From Polydactylus sextarius (taxonomy: Eukaryota; Chordata; Actinopteri; Polynemidae): a stretch of 64,000 nt of DNA. A program made the position numbers and the translations under genes. This document shows positions 36,746 through 50,106 of this stretch, piece by piece; the first letter of the stretch is position 1; each line of letters begins with the position of its first letter. Under the pieces are notes generated by a model that worked only from the letters and a program-made list of their open reading frames with translations, made no database searches and was not told the origin of the DNA. Where the stretch lies: positions 15,225,159-15,289,158 of the forward strand of contig CM028919.1 of assembly GCA_016801845.1 (NCBI GenBank), written 5' to 3'.

Positions 36746-39700
36746 AAAACTGACAGCTTCTAGGAATCACCACGGATGTGACACATGAAACAACAAAAGA
36801 CATCAAGTGTGCTCTGAAAACTTTACTCTGAAAAAATATGAAATTTATAGCCTCTATTTAGGCAAACAACTGTAAACACAGTGTTACATGTTCCACATAC
36901 AAACTGTTCAACTGTTCATGATGTTAACATGTGTTGTTCATAGTTATAGGTAGAAAACAATCATTAATCATCGAGAAAGAAAAGGCAGCGTGAATTTAGA
37001 TTCACTCCCAAACAAGTAGCAGTTCCTGGAACAACACGGCAGCTGAGATATTTTCAGAAAAGATTTGATCTGTTGGTTCCAGTGACTCCATTAGTTTTTA
37101 TCTAATATAATCTAATCTAACATAACTCACATTTTACTCTCTGTGGACACTTCACTCTTCTCTTCCTGTGGATCAGGAAACTCAACTAACCATCTAACCC
37201 TGAACAGCTGAACACCGTTTCATGAAATTAAAATCTTTACGTTTTATCTTTACTCAGCTATTTATGAAAACTGTTCCTGTACATTTAAAAGAATCACTGT
37301 GACATTTTACTCCAATTCAGACATAAACCTTCAAACGCCACCATCTACAACCTTTCTCTGAACTTAAAATTCAAATGCCAACAAAAGCACGGCATGGTTG
37401 AAAACAGAGACATAATGTGACATTTAAGAAGCTTTCTGCAAGATGTAAACTGTCTGTTTGGATACTACTCAAGAAGAAGCATTCAGCAGACCCGCAAAAT
37501 CAAATACTTAATGAATCACATCTCTGCATTTCTAAATATCCTATTTTAATATGTATTAGATGAAGCACTGGAGGTACCGCTGCTTTCACTGGTGAATCAC
37601 CACAACAACAACCCAGCAGACGCGAGGCCACAGGCTCCTGTTACAGTCCTACGTTGGCTCATTGTGCCATATGGATTTTTTTTTTAACTTGTCTCCACTA
37701 ATCTCAGTTAAAGCCACAGCGTTTTCCTGCAGCCACACCAAGCCCTGAAACCTGCCAGTGTAAAGGTGAGCGTGAGGCTTCAGGATCCACCACAGCTGTC
37801 ACGTCTGGGTGGATGACTGAGTCATGGATATAATATTTAATGGGGGTCCTGTCAGTCTGCCAGACCAGACTCCATAAGGAACCCGACGGTCGCCCGCTCC
37901 ACCCACAGGGTGTCATTGAGCTAATGACGACCCACAATGCTTCACTAGAGCAGTAGTTGAATGGCGGTCAAATGTTACAATGCAGTTCATGATTTCAAAG
38001 AAAAAGGCAGCGTTTTTTATTGACATTTATTTACAGTTTAATTTGGCACAAGATCGAAGCGTTACTCACTAAAACACCAAGTGAGAGGTTAGGAAGGATT
38101 TAAATCGTTAGTGTTGGTTTTCATACTTGCCAAGTTATTTTTTATCCTGTTCATTGTCCTGTTTTATCTCAACATTGTTGAACAACCACAAATAAAATGA
38201 TTCACCTTTATTTTAAAGACCCTCGTTAACTCAGGACTACAAACTTTTATGTGAAGTACATACTTCTTCTTCTTTTCATGGTCAAATAACTCAATATCCA
38301 TCTTATAATGACACTGACAATCAATCAATTTTCAATCAACAATCAGCTTTAAAGACCCACTAATGAAGTTGTGACATGGACTTCTGGACGCGATTAGTTC
38401 AATTAGAACAGGCTATTTAATATTATCAGGTTGGTGGTTACTATTATTAGCTTGGTATTTAATACTTTGAGGTCGGTAGAGGGGTAACAAGCATGTGCTG
38501 GGTGGATTTTACTGTAATATATTTAACATTTCACTGAGCCACAGAGCACCAACGCCAGAGGTTGTGTAACATCATAACTTGGTTCACTGGTCAGTTTCCA
38601 ACACAGGACTTGGTCAACACAGATTAAAACCCAAACGCAGACCTGAGATGGTCCAAATGACCTGAGACCAGAGAGAAATGATGTTTTACTTTTCATTAGT
38701 TGCTGTGTCACATGTAGGTTTGTATAACAGAGGATGTCGTCGACCATGTTTTAGTGTTTCAGGGACTTTTTTTAGCCTCCAGTATTTTAATCTTTTACAA
38801 AGCACTGACAGTTGGTGACCCTCCACCCAACCCCCCAACATATACACAGACAGATACACTCCACAGCTCCACTGTAAGATTAAAGACTAAGCACGGTAAC
38901 AGCAGCAACCGTTTCACTAAGCCCTTCCAACAAAGACTCTACAATAAACATAGAGACGTACGAATGTAAGCAAACGATGAAATCCTCCAGCCACCGCTGC
39001 ACCGTCCAACAACCTCTAGAGCTGGAGACAAATTCAACCATCAACAACTTCACTGGTTCACTGGGGATGGTTGTAACAGAATGTGAAAACATGAGAATCG
39101 TGTTATTAAGGTCAAGTGTAATCACTCCCTCCCACCTTGACATGTGAACTTACATGTCTGTGTGAAGAAGACAAGTGTCTCTATGTTGACTGGTTGTTTG
39201 AATTTGAATGAAGTTTGAATGAGGTCACTTGTTTTAGATTAAAGAGGAGGTTCTTAGTAAAATTGTGTTATTTCATCGATGCTAATTTCAATCCATGGTG
39301 CTGGTACGGCAGATGGTTGTAAGACCTACATAGATCTGTCATCATAACACACTCCACTTTATGTTTTATCATCACAAACACAATGTTCATGTTGGTTTCT
39401 TGAAGTTTCAAACATCTGTTGTTGTCGATGTGGATCAGCAGCTGCCTGTTGTGTTTATTATCACAACATGTTGTTGAAGAAACTTCCTCTATGTTCGGAT
39501 CCAAACCACGGACACTGACCTTCATCTAGCATCAGTTTGTTCTTAGTAAACCACTGTAAGATGTTTTAGTGTTGACACACAGAGACGAATATATTTAGGT
39601 TTTAATTCTTCAATCTTACTGTTTCCAGGTTGTTTTCCAACTCACCCTGGTAGTGTTGTAGGTGGAAACAATGACACTGTACCTTTGACATCAAATAATA

Positions 39701-41922
39701 AATTCTGTGATTTAGTTCAAGTTGCTGATACTTGTAAATTTCTGTGAGTTATATGATCTGAGACACCAACGGTTACAACTGTTCATCCCTGGTCTCTCCT
39801 TTAGATGAAACTAACCAAAGCCTCTGGACCAAAGAGCAGCAGTTTCCTGTAAGTTATAAAAAGTGACAATCAATATTTGACAACAGGCTTTACTTCTCAG
39901 GCGAATGTGTGCAGCCTCACTGCAAAAATTTTGTTTGCCCTGATTCTTTCAGTTGAGAACAGAAAACCCCCCTAATGGTTTCAGAAACATACTCACTTTC
40001 CCTGAGTTCCCAGCGTTCACCTCAGGGACACATCGTAGTCACAGTAAACACATGGACTATTACTCCAAAGATCACAGCTCACTGCCATCTAGTTCCCCAG
40101 GAGACACCGCCTGCTCCTCAGAAGCTTTTTTAGAGGAACAGGCTTCTTCACTGTCACCGAGGCAGGAAAAAAACATTTCTATCTATTATTTAAAGAGTTG
40201 CCACATGCATTCATATAAGATGTAAAAGATATGCAGCTTGGAATAACTTGATGAGACTAAGAAGAGTAACATACAGACACGTCGAAGCTTTAAACCTTGA
40301 ATAGGAATCTGTCATGTTCAAATAACCAGAGGTCTAATCCATTATTTCTTCAAATGCACATGACATAAACATGGATGAACAAAAACAACTGTTTGATACT
40401 TCACACAGACAGACAGATGATGTTATTAAGGAAAAGTTTAGACACTAGACACATGTAACAACCAGTGACTGGAAAACGCTTTTCCTTACGGAAAAATGTA
40501 AGTTTATTCTTCAAACAATAGAACAAGATGCAAAAAAGCTTAGTAACTATCAACTTTACTAACTAATAACTAAGAACAGGGTTAAGGAATGAAAAGAGTC
40601 TTTGTGGAGCCTAAGTCTCACCCTCCCAGTTGACCCACTAGGTTGACTGACAGTCACTGGAGAAATAAAAATTATTCTCTGATCCACTTTGGCTTCTACC
40701 CTGAATCACAGGTCCTGTCTCTTAATTTAAATGAAACTATCAGTGAGTCACCACTATGTTTGTGGTGTAACTGTTGATCTATCTGCTTCTGAAAACACGT
40801 AACTGGTTCGACTACAAACCAAACAGTTTGGTAGGTGACGTCACAGTTTCTCCTCAACAATCTCTCCCCCGGCGTAGCTGCCACTTTCCACACGGCCACG
40901 TTTATAGTCATTTAATATTTCTTCCTTCGTCCTGGAAGAACCAGGTGAAGCTTCACCGAGGTCACGGTCATTCTGTCAGAGTTTGACGGTGACGTAACTG
41001 TAGCAAGACGAGCGTTTTAGTCGCTACGTGGTCTCACACTAAACCTACAGTAACATCTGCTGCCTGTCACTAAACAGACTCTCTCCATGTCAAACATTAT
41101 CTTTTACATCCACTAACATGTTAAAACCAGGACACATTTCACACTGGACCAGAACATCATTTATCTCTGCGTTGACTCTGGTTCATCACTTTTACGAGCT
41201 GTGCAGCCCATCTGTGTGTGTGTGTGAAACACAACACAAACACTTGTTAACTGAAGAGATCTTGTTTGACACATAACAACACTGTTCTCATCTCATTAAT
41301 ATAAATTAATATAAATGTTTCTGTTTTTACCATACATGAAGCCAGATACGTGTGTCGACAGTGACTGTTGCTCCTGGTATGAAAACAACAATATTTAGAT
41401 TTATACCACAGGTCGTCTGTCGCCTGCAGCTAACGAGGAGTTTACACGACATGTTGTAATTTAACAGGTTTGAAATGTTGAATAAATTAAAAATGAGTGA
41501 ACTCTGATTGAGGCTGTGACCATGATAAACATCCTCTGGTGTTTGTTTAGATAATCCTGCTACGTGGAAGCAGTGAATCATGTTTCCTGAGGTATGACTG
41601 GACCACCTCATCACTTCTGTTTGTTTAGTGATTAAAACAATCACTCTACTAGACATCAAATCTACCTTCAAACTATTAGTCACTTCAACTATTACTCAGC
41701 TCAGATTTCAGATAAAAAAATTTTAAATTTTAATCATAAAGAGTTTTTAAGAAAATGAAAATCTATGTAGAATCAGAATTTACCCCCAAATATGTAAATA
41801 TATATATTTATAAATAAATAAGTGCACACGACTCACGACAATCTAAGTCTCTTATAATAAAACAGACAGCAGCAGAAATTCAATAAATGAACAAATCTTA
41901 ACTTTGTGTTGACTGATAATTA
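36746..41922. other. Intergenic DNA with a possible conserved block at 37.54-37.94 kb
   Basis: No supported exon. The block 37540-37940 is less AT-rich and of high complexity. It includes the 13-bp palindrome ATGACTGAGTCAT near 37814, which contains an AP-1-type TGAGTCA. The remainder shows only short open frames. Confidence 0.3.
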
Positions 41923-42325
41923 GGGCCCGAAGCACCTCGGTGCGAGGACCCTATTGTTTCTGCTCAGATTCTTATTATTAGGGCCCGAGCACCTCTGGTG
42001 CGAGGACCCTATTGTTTCTGCTCAGATTCTTATTATTAGGGCCCGAGCACCTCTGGTGCGAGGACCCTATTGTTTCTGCTCAGATTCTTATTATTATTGG
42101 GGCCCGAGCACCTCTGGTGCGAGGACCCTATTGTTTCTGCTCAGATTCTTATTAGGGCCCGAGCACCTCTGGTGCGAGGACCCTATTGTTTCTGCTCAGA
42201 TTCTTATTAGGGCCCGAGCACCTCTGGTGCGAGGACCCTATTGTTTCTGCTCAGATTCTTATTATTAGGGCCCGAGCACCTCTGGTGCGAGGACCCTATT
42301 GTTTTTGCTCAGATTTTCCTTATTA
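41923..42325 (+). repeat. Seven-copy tandem repeat, 55-61 bp unit, each forming a hairpin
   Basis: Copies start with gggcccga at 41923, 41981, 42039, 42100, 42155, 42210 and 42268. Units are 55, 58 or 61 bp long, differing by the number of TTA/ATT triplets in the linker. Each contains gcacc-tct-ggtgc flanked by gggcccg and gaggaccc, which fold into a GC-rich hairpin with a 3-base loop. This gggcccgagcacc motif is a familiar interspersed repeat in fish genomes. A frame through the array stays open because unit lengths remain near multiples of three in places. Confidence 0.93.
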
Positions 42326-42960
42326 TTTTTTTCCTCCTGCCACATACCAGGCCGTTTGAGGTCTTTCCCATATACGAAAACTCACCAAAATTTGCACACA
42401 CATCAGAACTGCCGCAAAGCACGTTCTGACCAACTCAGTTCAGGCGTGGCTCAGGGGCTCCAGAGCGCCCCCTTTTGAAATTTTTAAACAAAGGCTTGTG
42501 GTCGGCACATAGTTTGAGGTAGACACACCAAAGTTGGTATGTGTGTAGAGCTCATCAAGATGGACAACTTTTGCGCGGCATGTCTGTTTCCACGCCCAAC
42601 AGGAAGTGAGCTATTAGCGTTTGTTTGCGGGTCCACGTTTATGGAATTTAACGTACTGGTCCTAGACGGTTCGTCCGATTGCCGTCAAACTTGGCGTACA
42701 TGATGTCAAGATGTTGCTGATGATAACTTGTGTGGGGATTTTGATTTTTCGCTCTATGTCGATATGGTGACATCTTGAAGTTTAGTAGCTTTTTAACTGT
42801 GATAAAAGTTCAAAGTGCTATAAATGACGTGTCATTTGAAATAGACACACCAAACTTCGTATGTGTGTAGAGCCAATGTAGACGAACAACTTTCGTGCTG
42901 CGTGACCCTAGCTACACCCAACAGGAAATGAGATATTGGCATTTGTTTGCGTTTGATCAC
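42326..42960 (+). repeat. Teleost interspersed repeat continuing from the hairpin array
   Basis: This non-coding unit has two diverged copies of one segment: gacacaccaaagttggtatg near 42522 and gacacaccaaacttcgtatg near 42845. Each copy continues through a gtgtgtagag...caactttcgtg-like stretch to cacccaacaggaag/aaatgag. The spacing is about 323 bp, so it looks like part of a longer tandemly organised family that usually accompanies the gggcccgagcacc repeat. No protein is encoded. Confidence 0.7.
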
Positions 42961-43364
42961 ATGATCAGTTTCTCAGTTTAGGCATCCTAAAGTTAGGGAC
43001 CAGTAAGACCTTGAATGAGCAGCAGCAAAGCACAGTGAGTGACCACGTCCTTTGCATGTGACAAACTGGAGACAAATGACCTGTGTCTGACAGACCCCTA
43101 CATAAAGCATAAGACTCCAAAAATAAGACTACTTTTCAGTTTTGTAAATGTTGACTATAGTGTGTGTAGTCCTTCTTTAGGTTAAACTTTGATCTGAGAA
43201 TGAGGCCATCCAGTGAAGCTAAATGTTATGTTGTTGGTTGAAAAAAATCTGCATGAAGGACATTTAATTTCATGTGTTTATTTTATTTCTATTATTAATG
43301 AAATATGTCACACATTAGTTAACATGACAGCAAGATGTAACAACTTGCAACGGCAAATATATTC

Positions 43365-43700
43365 AATTCAATTCAGTTTTATTTATATAGCGTCGCCAGA
43401 TCATAAAAACATTTATCTCAAGTCACTTTACATAGAGAACCTAACACTGTCACAAAGAGCAAGCGCTTGACAACAATGGAGGAAAAACTCCCTTTTAACA
43501 GGAAGAAACCTCCATCAAAACCAGACTCAGTTTGCGGAGCGTGCCCACGCGGAAGCTTAGGGTATATGGAGATATGTATATAGAGATAGATGTATGTATG
43601 TATGTATCCCGAGCATCCGCACTTTCGCGTGGGCTGCGTAGCATGCCCATGCAGAAGTGCAGGGTGCGAGGGCCTGTAAACACCGCTTGCGGTTTTAATT
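43365..43700. repeat. Fish interspersed repeat of the caattcagttttatttatatagcg type
   Basis: Begins ttcaattcaattcagtttta, then ttatatagcgtcgccagatc, and continues with ggaggaaaaactcccttttaacag and gaagaaacctccatcaaaac. These are very common high-copy segments of teleost genomes. An internal near-duplication (gtgcccacgcggaag near 43541, atgcccatgcagaag near 43644) and a short GATA/GTAT run are present. The family is not assigned. Confidence 0.7.
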
Positions 43701-46700
43701 ATCTTTATATTCCCACATACCTTCGACAATCAAACAACTTTACATTTCGCACGAGCTCAAGATCATATGACAACATGATCACAAAGAGGCTAATAGATGA
43801 ACCCAGGCTAAAACAAACAGAAACACATACAGCTGCTCCATTTCACATGTGCTTGTTGGAGTGAATATGTTACGGACGTGACATTACACACGTTAAATAT
43901 TCTCAGGAAATTAAAAGCAGGACAGCGGTGATGGATCCTGGATGGTCTTAATTTCACACGACATGCAGAGTAATTGTATATTCTATGTAAATGTATTGAG
44001 GAGGCAGCAGCTTGGCTCAGTTTGTTATGGTTTATTATATGTAGTAGTGTCAGTTGCCTTGTCATATTGAATTCATAAAGGAGGAGGGTCTTCGTTCCTG
44101 TGGAGAGGAAGAGGAGCAGAAAGTGGGTCACCCTTGGCTTCTTGACTATATTAACGACACGGCCTCCCTCAAAGGTCACGCTCCACTGTTTTATGCTATG
44201 AAATCTCACTTGCATTAGCAAACCTTTCACTGATACAGTCGATACTACACAGCTGGATGGAGACGTGAAGTCTGCACCGAGAGCAGGCTGACGGAGGCTG
44301 GACAAACACTGGAGATGATGGTCAAATCATATCACGTCTAACTTTATTTATGTAGCATTCTTATTTCAATAAATCTGTAGCACAAAGTGCTTCACATGTA
44401 AAAACTGAATCACAGAAACAACATTGGGTGAGAAGTGAAATGAGCTGAAAGAGAAGAAAAACAGAAAAAATGACCCACGACCTCGACAGTGCGGCTGTTT
44501 TTTAGATATTTTCAGTCGAACCACAGACAAGCTAATGTCATCTGCAAATTATGCAAGACTGGCTAAAGCTAAAGCTAAGCTAAGGCTAAGCTAAAGCTAA
44601 CAAACTTCGCTAACAACCTACGCTGCCCTCTCACTTTAGAGCACAGAATCAGCAAAGATCAGTCCTCAACTTCTACATTACTGCTCTTTGACTATAGAGG
44701 CCAAAAATAACTAGAACGGATGTAAATAATCATACAGTATGTAAATAACTACAAAGAACATAAATACCTATAAAGGATGTAAATAATCATACAGGACATA
44801 AATAAGTGTATACAATAACTAGAGGCCTACAGGACCTAAATAAAGGGAAAACCTAATGTAACATAGCGTACAAACAAGTCAACAGTCAAACACAACTAAA
44901 CAATGAAGGTTTCTCTACATCAAAGAATCATTTGGGCACCAGTGTGACGTTTATATATTTTCTACTATTTTTTTCTGATTTGTATCTTCAATCTATACAG
45001 AACATGGTTTGATGAAAAATATCCATTATAAAGATAAAAATATATGAATACGTTTAATGGCTACATATGTTCCCACATCTACAGCTTCATTTAGAAATGT
45101 TTCTTTTTTCATGTTGACAATCAAACATTTTTTTATTTAGGCTTTTGTTTTTATTCTGTTTATTTTATTCTATCATCACCAGATACAACGTTACTACAAA
45201 ACCAAACCAACACAACAGAATAAAAAGATAAAGTGTGACTGAGTTGGTAAATGTCAAACACAATGAACATGTTGGTCTAATCCCTTGATCCTTCAGGTCC
45301 AGGTCACTAATGAGTTTAGTTTTAGTTAAAAAAAAAAAGTGTCAACTGGACCGTTCATGTACAGAGGGAACCATGTTTGACCTGTGGTCACTTTAACCCT
45401 TTTATCTACTGACTGTCATGTTACTACACGTTACATAAAATGAGCCTAATGAACTGTCACGGTGACGTCAGTGGACAGAACAAACAGTGGGAAACTAACC
45501 TGCACGTGACTGAGTTGAACAAGTCAAATATAAAATGTTTAATAAAACTTCACTCAGCTCTCACATTAACACTGAGCTCAAAATGTTAAATCTTCACAAA
45601 ATGAGCCAGAGTCAGAAATAACTTCTTTGATTTGTTTAAAGATGATGATATATAAATATAAATATAAAAAACAATATGAATATCAGCTGTTCAGAGACAG
45701 GAAGTGAATTAATGTCATTATTGTTCATATGAAATTAAAACTCCTCTTTATATATCTGGGTTAGGGTTAACACACTAAGTTACAGTATTAACATGGAGTT
45801 AACCCTAATGTGGTCATGTAAATGAACTATAATCTCTGATCCAACGTGACCTACATCTCTACCAGAAAACACTGAGACTGAAACTCCTCTAATGATCTAA
45901 TGATGAATGAAAACATCAGAGTCCTTCTTTTAACATGTAAACATGAGTTTTAGTGTTTCAGACGGTCGGAGGATCACTGACTGGGTCTCAACCGTACAGT
46001 GAGGTCTGGGTCAGTCCTGGTTCTGGTCCTGGTTCTAGTGTTACTTTAATCAATTTTGACTAAACTTAAGAAACTAAATCAGGTGCAAACAGTCTGTATA
46101 AAGAAAAAAATCTTTAAATAAAAAAGATGTTTCATCCAAAACTGAAACTAAGCCTTTACTACGTACCAATACTTTCATGTAAAATGTAAAACCCTGCATA
46201 AATAAATAAATCACTGAAGCAGCGTCTGTTTGTCTGAAGGAGAAGCTCTTTACCTTTGGCAGCTAATGTTCCTCTGCTTCGCTGGATGAAAATACTCACT
46301 AACGCTGCTCAAATGGCCCATGTTGACGTACATGTGGTAAAAATATCACAGCAGAAAACAGCGTTAGACCAACGTCGATGTTGTGAAGCTCAACGACCTC
46401 CAGAGCTCAGAGAAAACAGGGTAAGGACGAGAGAGACGGAGAAAACATCTAACAGCTCCAAGGATGGATTCATCAAGTCAAGGGATGAATTTACTTTTAT
46501 TTAAAAAGCACATGAGTGATGTGGTGGTAGGAAATAAATCCTGTTAACTGAAGCCTGATCATCCAGCCCAAACATGGTGGAAAGTAGAGGAGAAATGATC
46601 AACTGTCACTTCTTCAGACGATATTTGCTGATATCACAAAGTCACGATACGATTCAGGTCCTGAGATCAATAAGAGAAGACGTCACTGATTTATTTAACA

Positions 46701-46768
46701 TGATCAATCAAACTAGACATTGTGTTGTTGATCAGCTGTGATACTGAGAGTCTTAGCAGGTATCTGAC
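43701..46768. other. Intergenic DNA with small repeat fragments
   Basis: No supported exon. A high-copy-type fragment (aactttatttatgtagcatt, then agcacaaagtgcttcacatg) is near 44340-44400. A GCTAA(A) cluster is near 44562-44600. Near 44716-44815 a degenerate tandem repeats ggatgtaaataatcatacag about every 60 bp. A 165-codon minus-strand frame at 43808-44305 lacks any recognisable domain and is not called. Confidence 0.4.
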
Positions 46769-47523
46769 TCGTTAACACGTTATCACATTGACACGTTGAC
46801 ATGTTAACAGGTTAACACGTTGACTTGTTAGCAGGTTAACAGGTTAACACGTTAACATGTTGACACGTTAACACGTTAACACGTTAACACGTTGACACGT
46901 TAACATGTTATCACATTAACATGTTATCACATTGACATGTTAACACATTGACACGTTGACATGTTAACAGGTTAACACGTTGACTTGTTAGCAGGTTAAC
47001 AGGTTAACACGTTAACACGTTGACACGTTAACACGTTAACACGTTGACACGTTAACACGTTGACACGTTAACACGTTATCACATTAACATGTTGACATTA
47101 ACAGGTTGACACGTTGACATGTTAACAGGTTAACACGTTGACTTGTTAGCAGGTTAACAGGTTAACATGTTAACATGTTGACACGTTGACCCGTTAACAC
47201 GTTGACACGTTGACACGTTAACACGTTGCGTTAACACGTTAACACGTTAACATGTTAACACATTGACACATTAACATGTTGACATTAACAGGTTAACACG
47301 TTGACACGTTAACAGGTTAACACGTTAACAGGTTGACACGTTAACCGGTTGACACGTTAACAGGTTAACACGTTGACAGGTTAACATGTTGACAGGTTAA
47401 CACGTTAACAGGTTAACAGGTTGACACGTTGACAGGTTAACATGTTAACACGTTGACATGTTAATACATTGACACATTAACAGGTTAACATGTTGACACA
47501 TTGACACGTTAACAGGTTAACAC
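46769..47523. repeat. Minisatellite of GTTAACAC-type octamers with about 160-bp higher-order repeats
   Basis: Units are gttaacac, gttgacac, gttaacag, gttaacat and variants. Because GTTAAC is its own reverse complement, both strands carry the same core. The rarer variant gttgacttgttagcagg recurs at 46819, 46979 and 47137, intervals of 160 and 158 bp (about 20 octamers). Confidence 0.95.
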
Positions 47524-50106
47524 GGGTCAACGTCCTGCTGCTTCTTCTTCAGGTCCCGGACACGTTGACACTTGTTTCCTGACGTTTTGTCTGTCGACTC
47601 GTCTTTTCTCTGACTGGTTCCTGAGACGAGACTAAACGTCCTCATCGCCTCGTTCTTGGCTACTTGGATCGATGTTTTCACTTGCATCAATATTGGAGCA
47701 CTGATCTTTGGGTTGATGTATTGATCTAGATCGATGGATATTAAAAACAGCTCAATGTGAAACTCGTCCTGATGAAGACTTGAGTCAAACTTCAACTCCC
47801 CCTTCGTCTTCCTCCAACGTGTCGCCACAAAGCAACAGAAGGTTTTTCTGCCACGCGGTGATTGAGATTCAGACAGTGACACTGAGCATCGTTACAACAG
47901 CTGAGGCAACACGGAGGTGAGACCTGGACACGGAGGAGGGTTCGATACGCTGCTGACTGTGTCAGTGTTTAAACAATCAAACTAAATCTTTAAAGAATGA
48001 AGACAAATAAAAGTTGAGTTTATGTTATGATATTCACAGGACAATGAACACTGGCTACATCTGCAACCGACCGGGGATCATCACTCCATAAATATAGGTC
48101 ACTGATTATTTACTGTAACATGAGGTTTTATACAAAGCAGAGTTCACCGTGTGAACAACAGCATGTCTGCTGTGTTTCAGTGGTGATATAAATGTATGTT
48201 GGTACAGACACACTTCTCATGTAGCATCCTGTCGTCAAACATGTTTCATCTTCAGGAGCAGAGGAAGAAGCTACATGAGGAACAAGACGAACAGAATTCA
48301 CTGAGCGACAAGCGTGTTCATGACATGTTAAGCCTCTGACTGCTGTGTGAGATACTGTTCAACCCCCACATCATCATCAGTGCAATAATCCACTAATGTT
48401 ACTGTAATGGCCCACTGGTTTGACCTAACTTATACTGACATAACATGAATTAAGTCCATAAGTAGACGCAGCCAGCACACGACATGAGGAGGATGTCGTC
48501 ACACTGGAACATGGTAACGTGGACCGTTTACTGATGAACGATACTGATCACTGATCAATAGTTACTGGACATGGTGCACACCTTGATGTGATGTGAAGGA
48601 TTACTGACACTATAAAGTGAGTTTTAGTGTCAAAGGTCAACAGCTGACAGTGAACCAGGTCATTTGGAAACGTGATGTTTGAAGATTGTGTTGGATCGGC
48701 TCGTTAGCATTAACGCAGCCAACACACGACGTGACGTCGCTACATCAGTCGCTGGACTGAACTAATGTTCATCAACCATCTTTTACTAATTGTCCACTTA
48801 ACATCAGACATAAACGACATCATTACATTTTAAAACTATCCACCAACTTAAAACTATCAACTATTAAACTACAAAGCCTTTCTTCCTTTAGACACACGTC
48901 TTCTCATCACTGGCGTTTTAAAACTAAAACACATCCATTCATTAACAGTGATGAAAGCAGAGACAGCAGTATTTTACTGTTTACTATTTGACTCAATTCA
49001 CTGACTCTTCTTCAGAACAAACCTGGTCCATCGATCTTCTGGTGGTGAAACAGAGAAATCCTCTGAACAACTAAGACCAGTTCCTCGTCTCTGACGCTGC
49101 TGTAATAAGTAATAATTAAACCATCTGAGGTGCAGAAGTTCAATGTGAAGATGAATATGAAGGAAAAACGTTGCGTATGTTCTGTCATGACAAACATTAC
49201 TTTTGAAGAATGTAACTGAACTGAAGGTTAAATTAACTAACGTTAACTAATGTTAAAGGTCCTGTATTATTAAAAAATCACTTTTGTCTTTTTGGGTCTA
49301 AACTGCCTCTACACACTGTGACTTTGATAAAAAAAAAAAAAATTGCTTAACTCATTGGCTGCAAATGACGTCTATAGACGTCAATCATGTTTTTCAGGTG
49401 AATTTCTGTAATTTACAGGCTGCTCATCGAGCAGCAGTCGTGGTCAAAGACATTCGGGTCTGAACACACGGGGGAAAGAGCAGCGAGACCAAAATGTGGT
49501 GCAATTGTAAATAAATTATTATTTTGCTATCAGAAGCCCTTTTTCAGTTTTGTTTTTGCTATTTTATAGAACAAAAACATTTTTCAGATGTTTGAGGCGT
49601 CAAAGACACTGATCTGCTCCACGCGTCTTTTCACAAAAAACTTGTTTTCTCCATTTTTTGGTAAAAAACAGGTGAATCCAGCCTATGTTCTCCTGCCGAT
49701 TGCTAAAGAACAGAAACAGGTAGAAACAACCTCTTTTTTCCTGATGAAAGGAGAGAGTCTCCTCTTTCTTTTGGTAGTTTCAGTGTTTACAGTCATAGAA
49801 CACAATGTTCTGTGGTCAACTCTGTCAAAATGCTCAAAAACGCTGGCGGTCTGGGGCTTTCTGCTCTGAAAACGGCCGGCAGCCAGAGAGTTAAATAGTC
49901 AAATAACCAGTGTAGAAACCGTGTTTAAACGTCTGTTTAGATTTCTACCCGTCTTCTACGTCACAGACAAGGATGTCTCATCACATCAACCTCCACCTCG
50001 ATGAAACATCCAAACCCCACAGGTAGAACTCAGCAGCTGCCTTCTCCAACATTTTGTCTTCAAGCGTTAGCATCGATACGCTCGGTAAAAGTGCTGAAAA
50101 TAAAAG
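47524..50106. other. Intergenic DNA containing a piggyBac-like MITE
   Basis: Apart from the element at 49347-49894, nothing was recognised. A 121-codon minus-strand frame abutting the minisatellite (47517-47882) has no recognisable domain or splice context. Confidence 0.4.
49347..49894. mobile_element. piggyBac-like non-autonomous element with TTAA flanks
   Basis: The left end reads ttaactcattggctgc and the right end, reverse-complemented, ttaactctctggctgcc. These are inverted termini next to TTAA, the target duplicated by piggyBac-superfamily transposons. Near the left end lies the perfect 18-bp palindrome tgacgtctatagacgtca (about 49367-49384). The 548-bp interior has one 93-codon frame (49588-49869) that does not resemble a transposase, so the copy is a MITE depending on an element elsewhere. 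Confidence 0.75.

Noticed and set aside
43808..44305. 165-codon minus-strand frame
   Set aside because: Composition is not coding-like, no motif is recognisable, and there are no flanking exons or promoter features.
47517..47882. 121-codon minus-strand frame next to the octamer minisatellite
   Set aside because: No domain, no splice context and no family resemblance; part of it is derived from the repeat edge.
49588..49869. 93-codon frame inside the piggyBac-like element as a transposase
   Set aside because: Too short, no DDD catalytic motif or Cys-rich tail, and no similarity I recognise.
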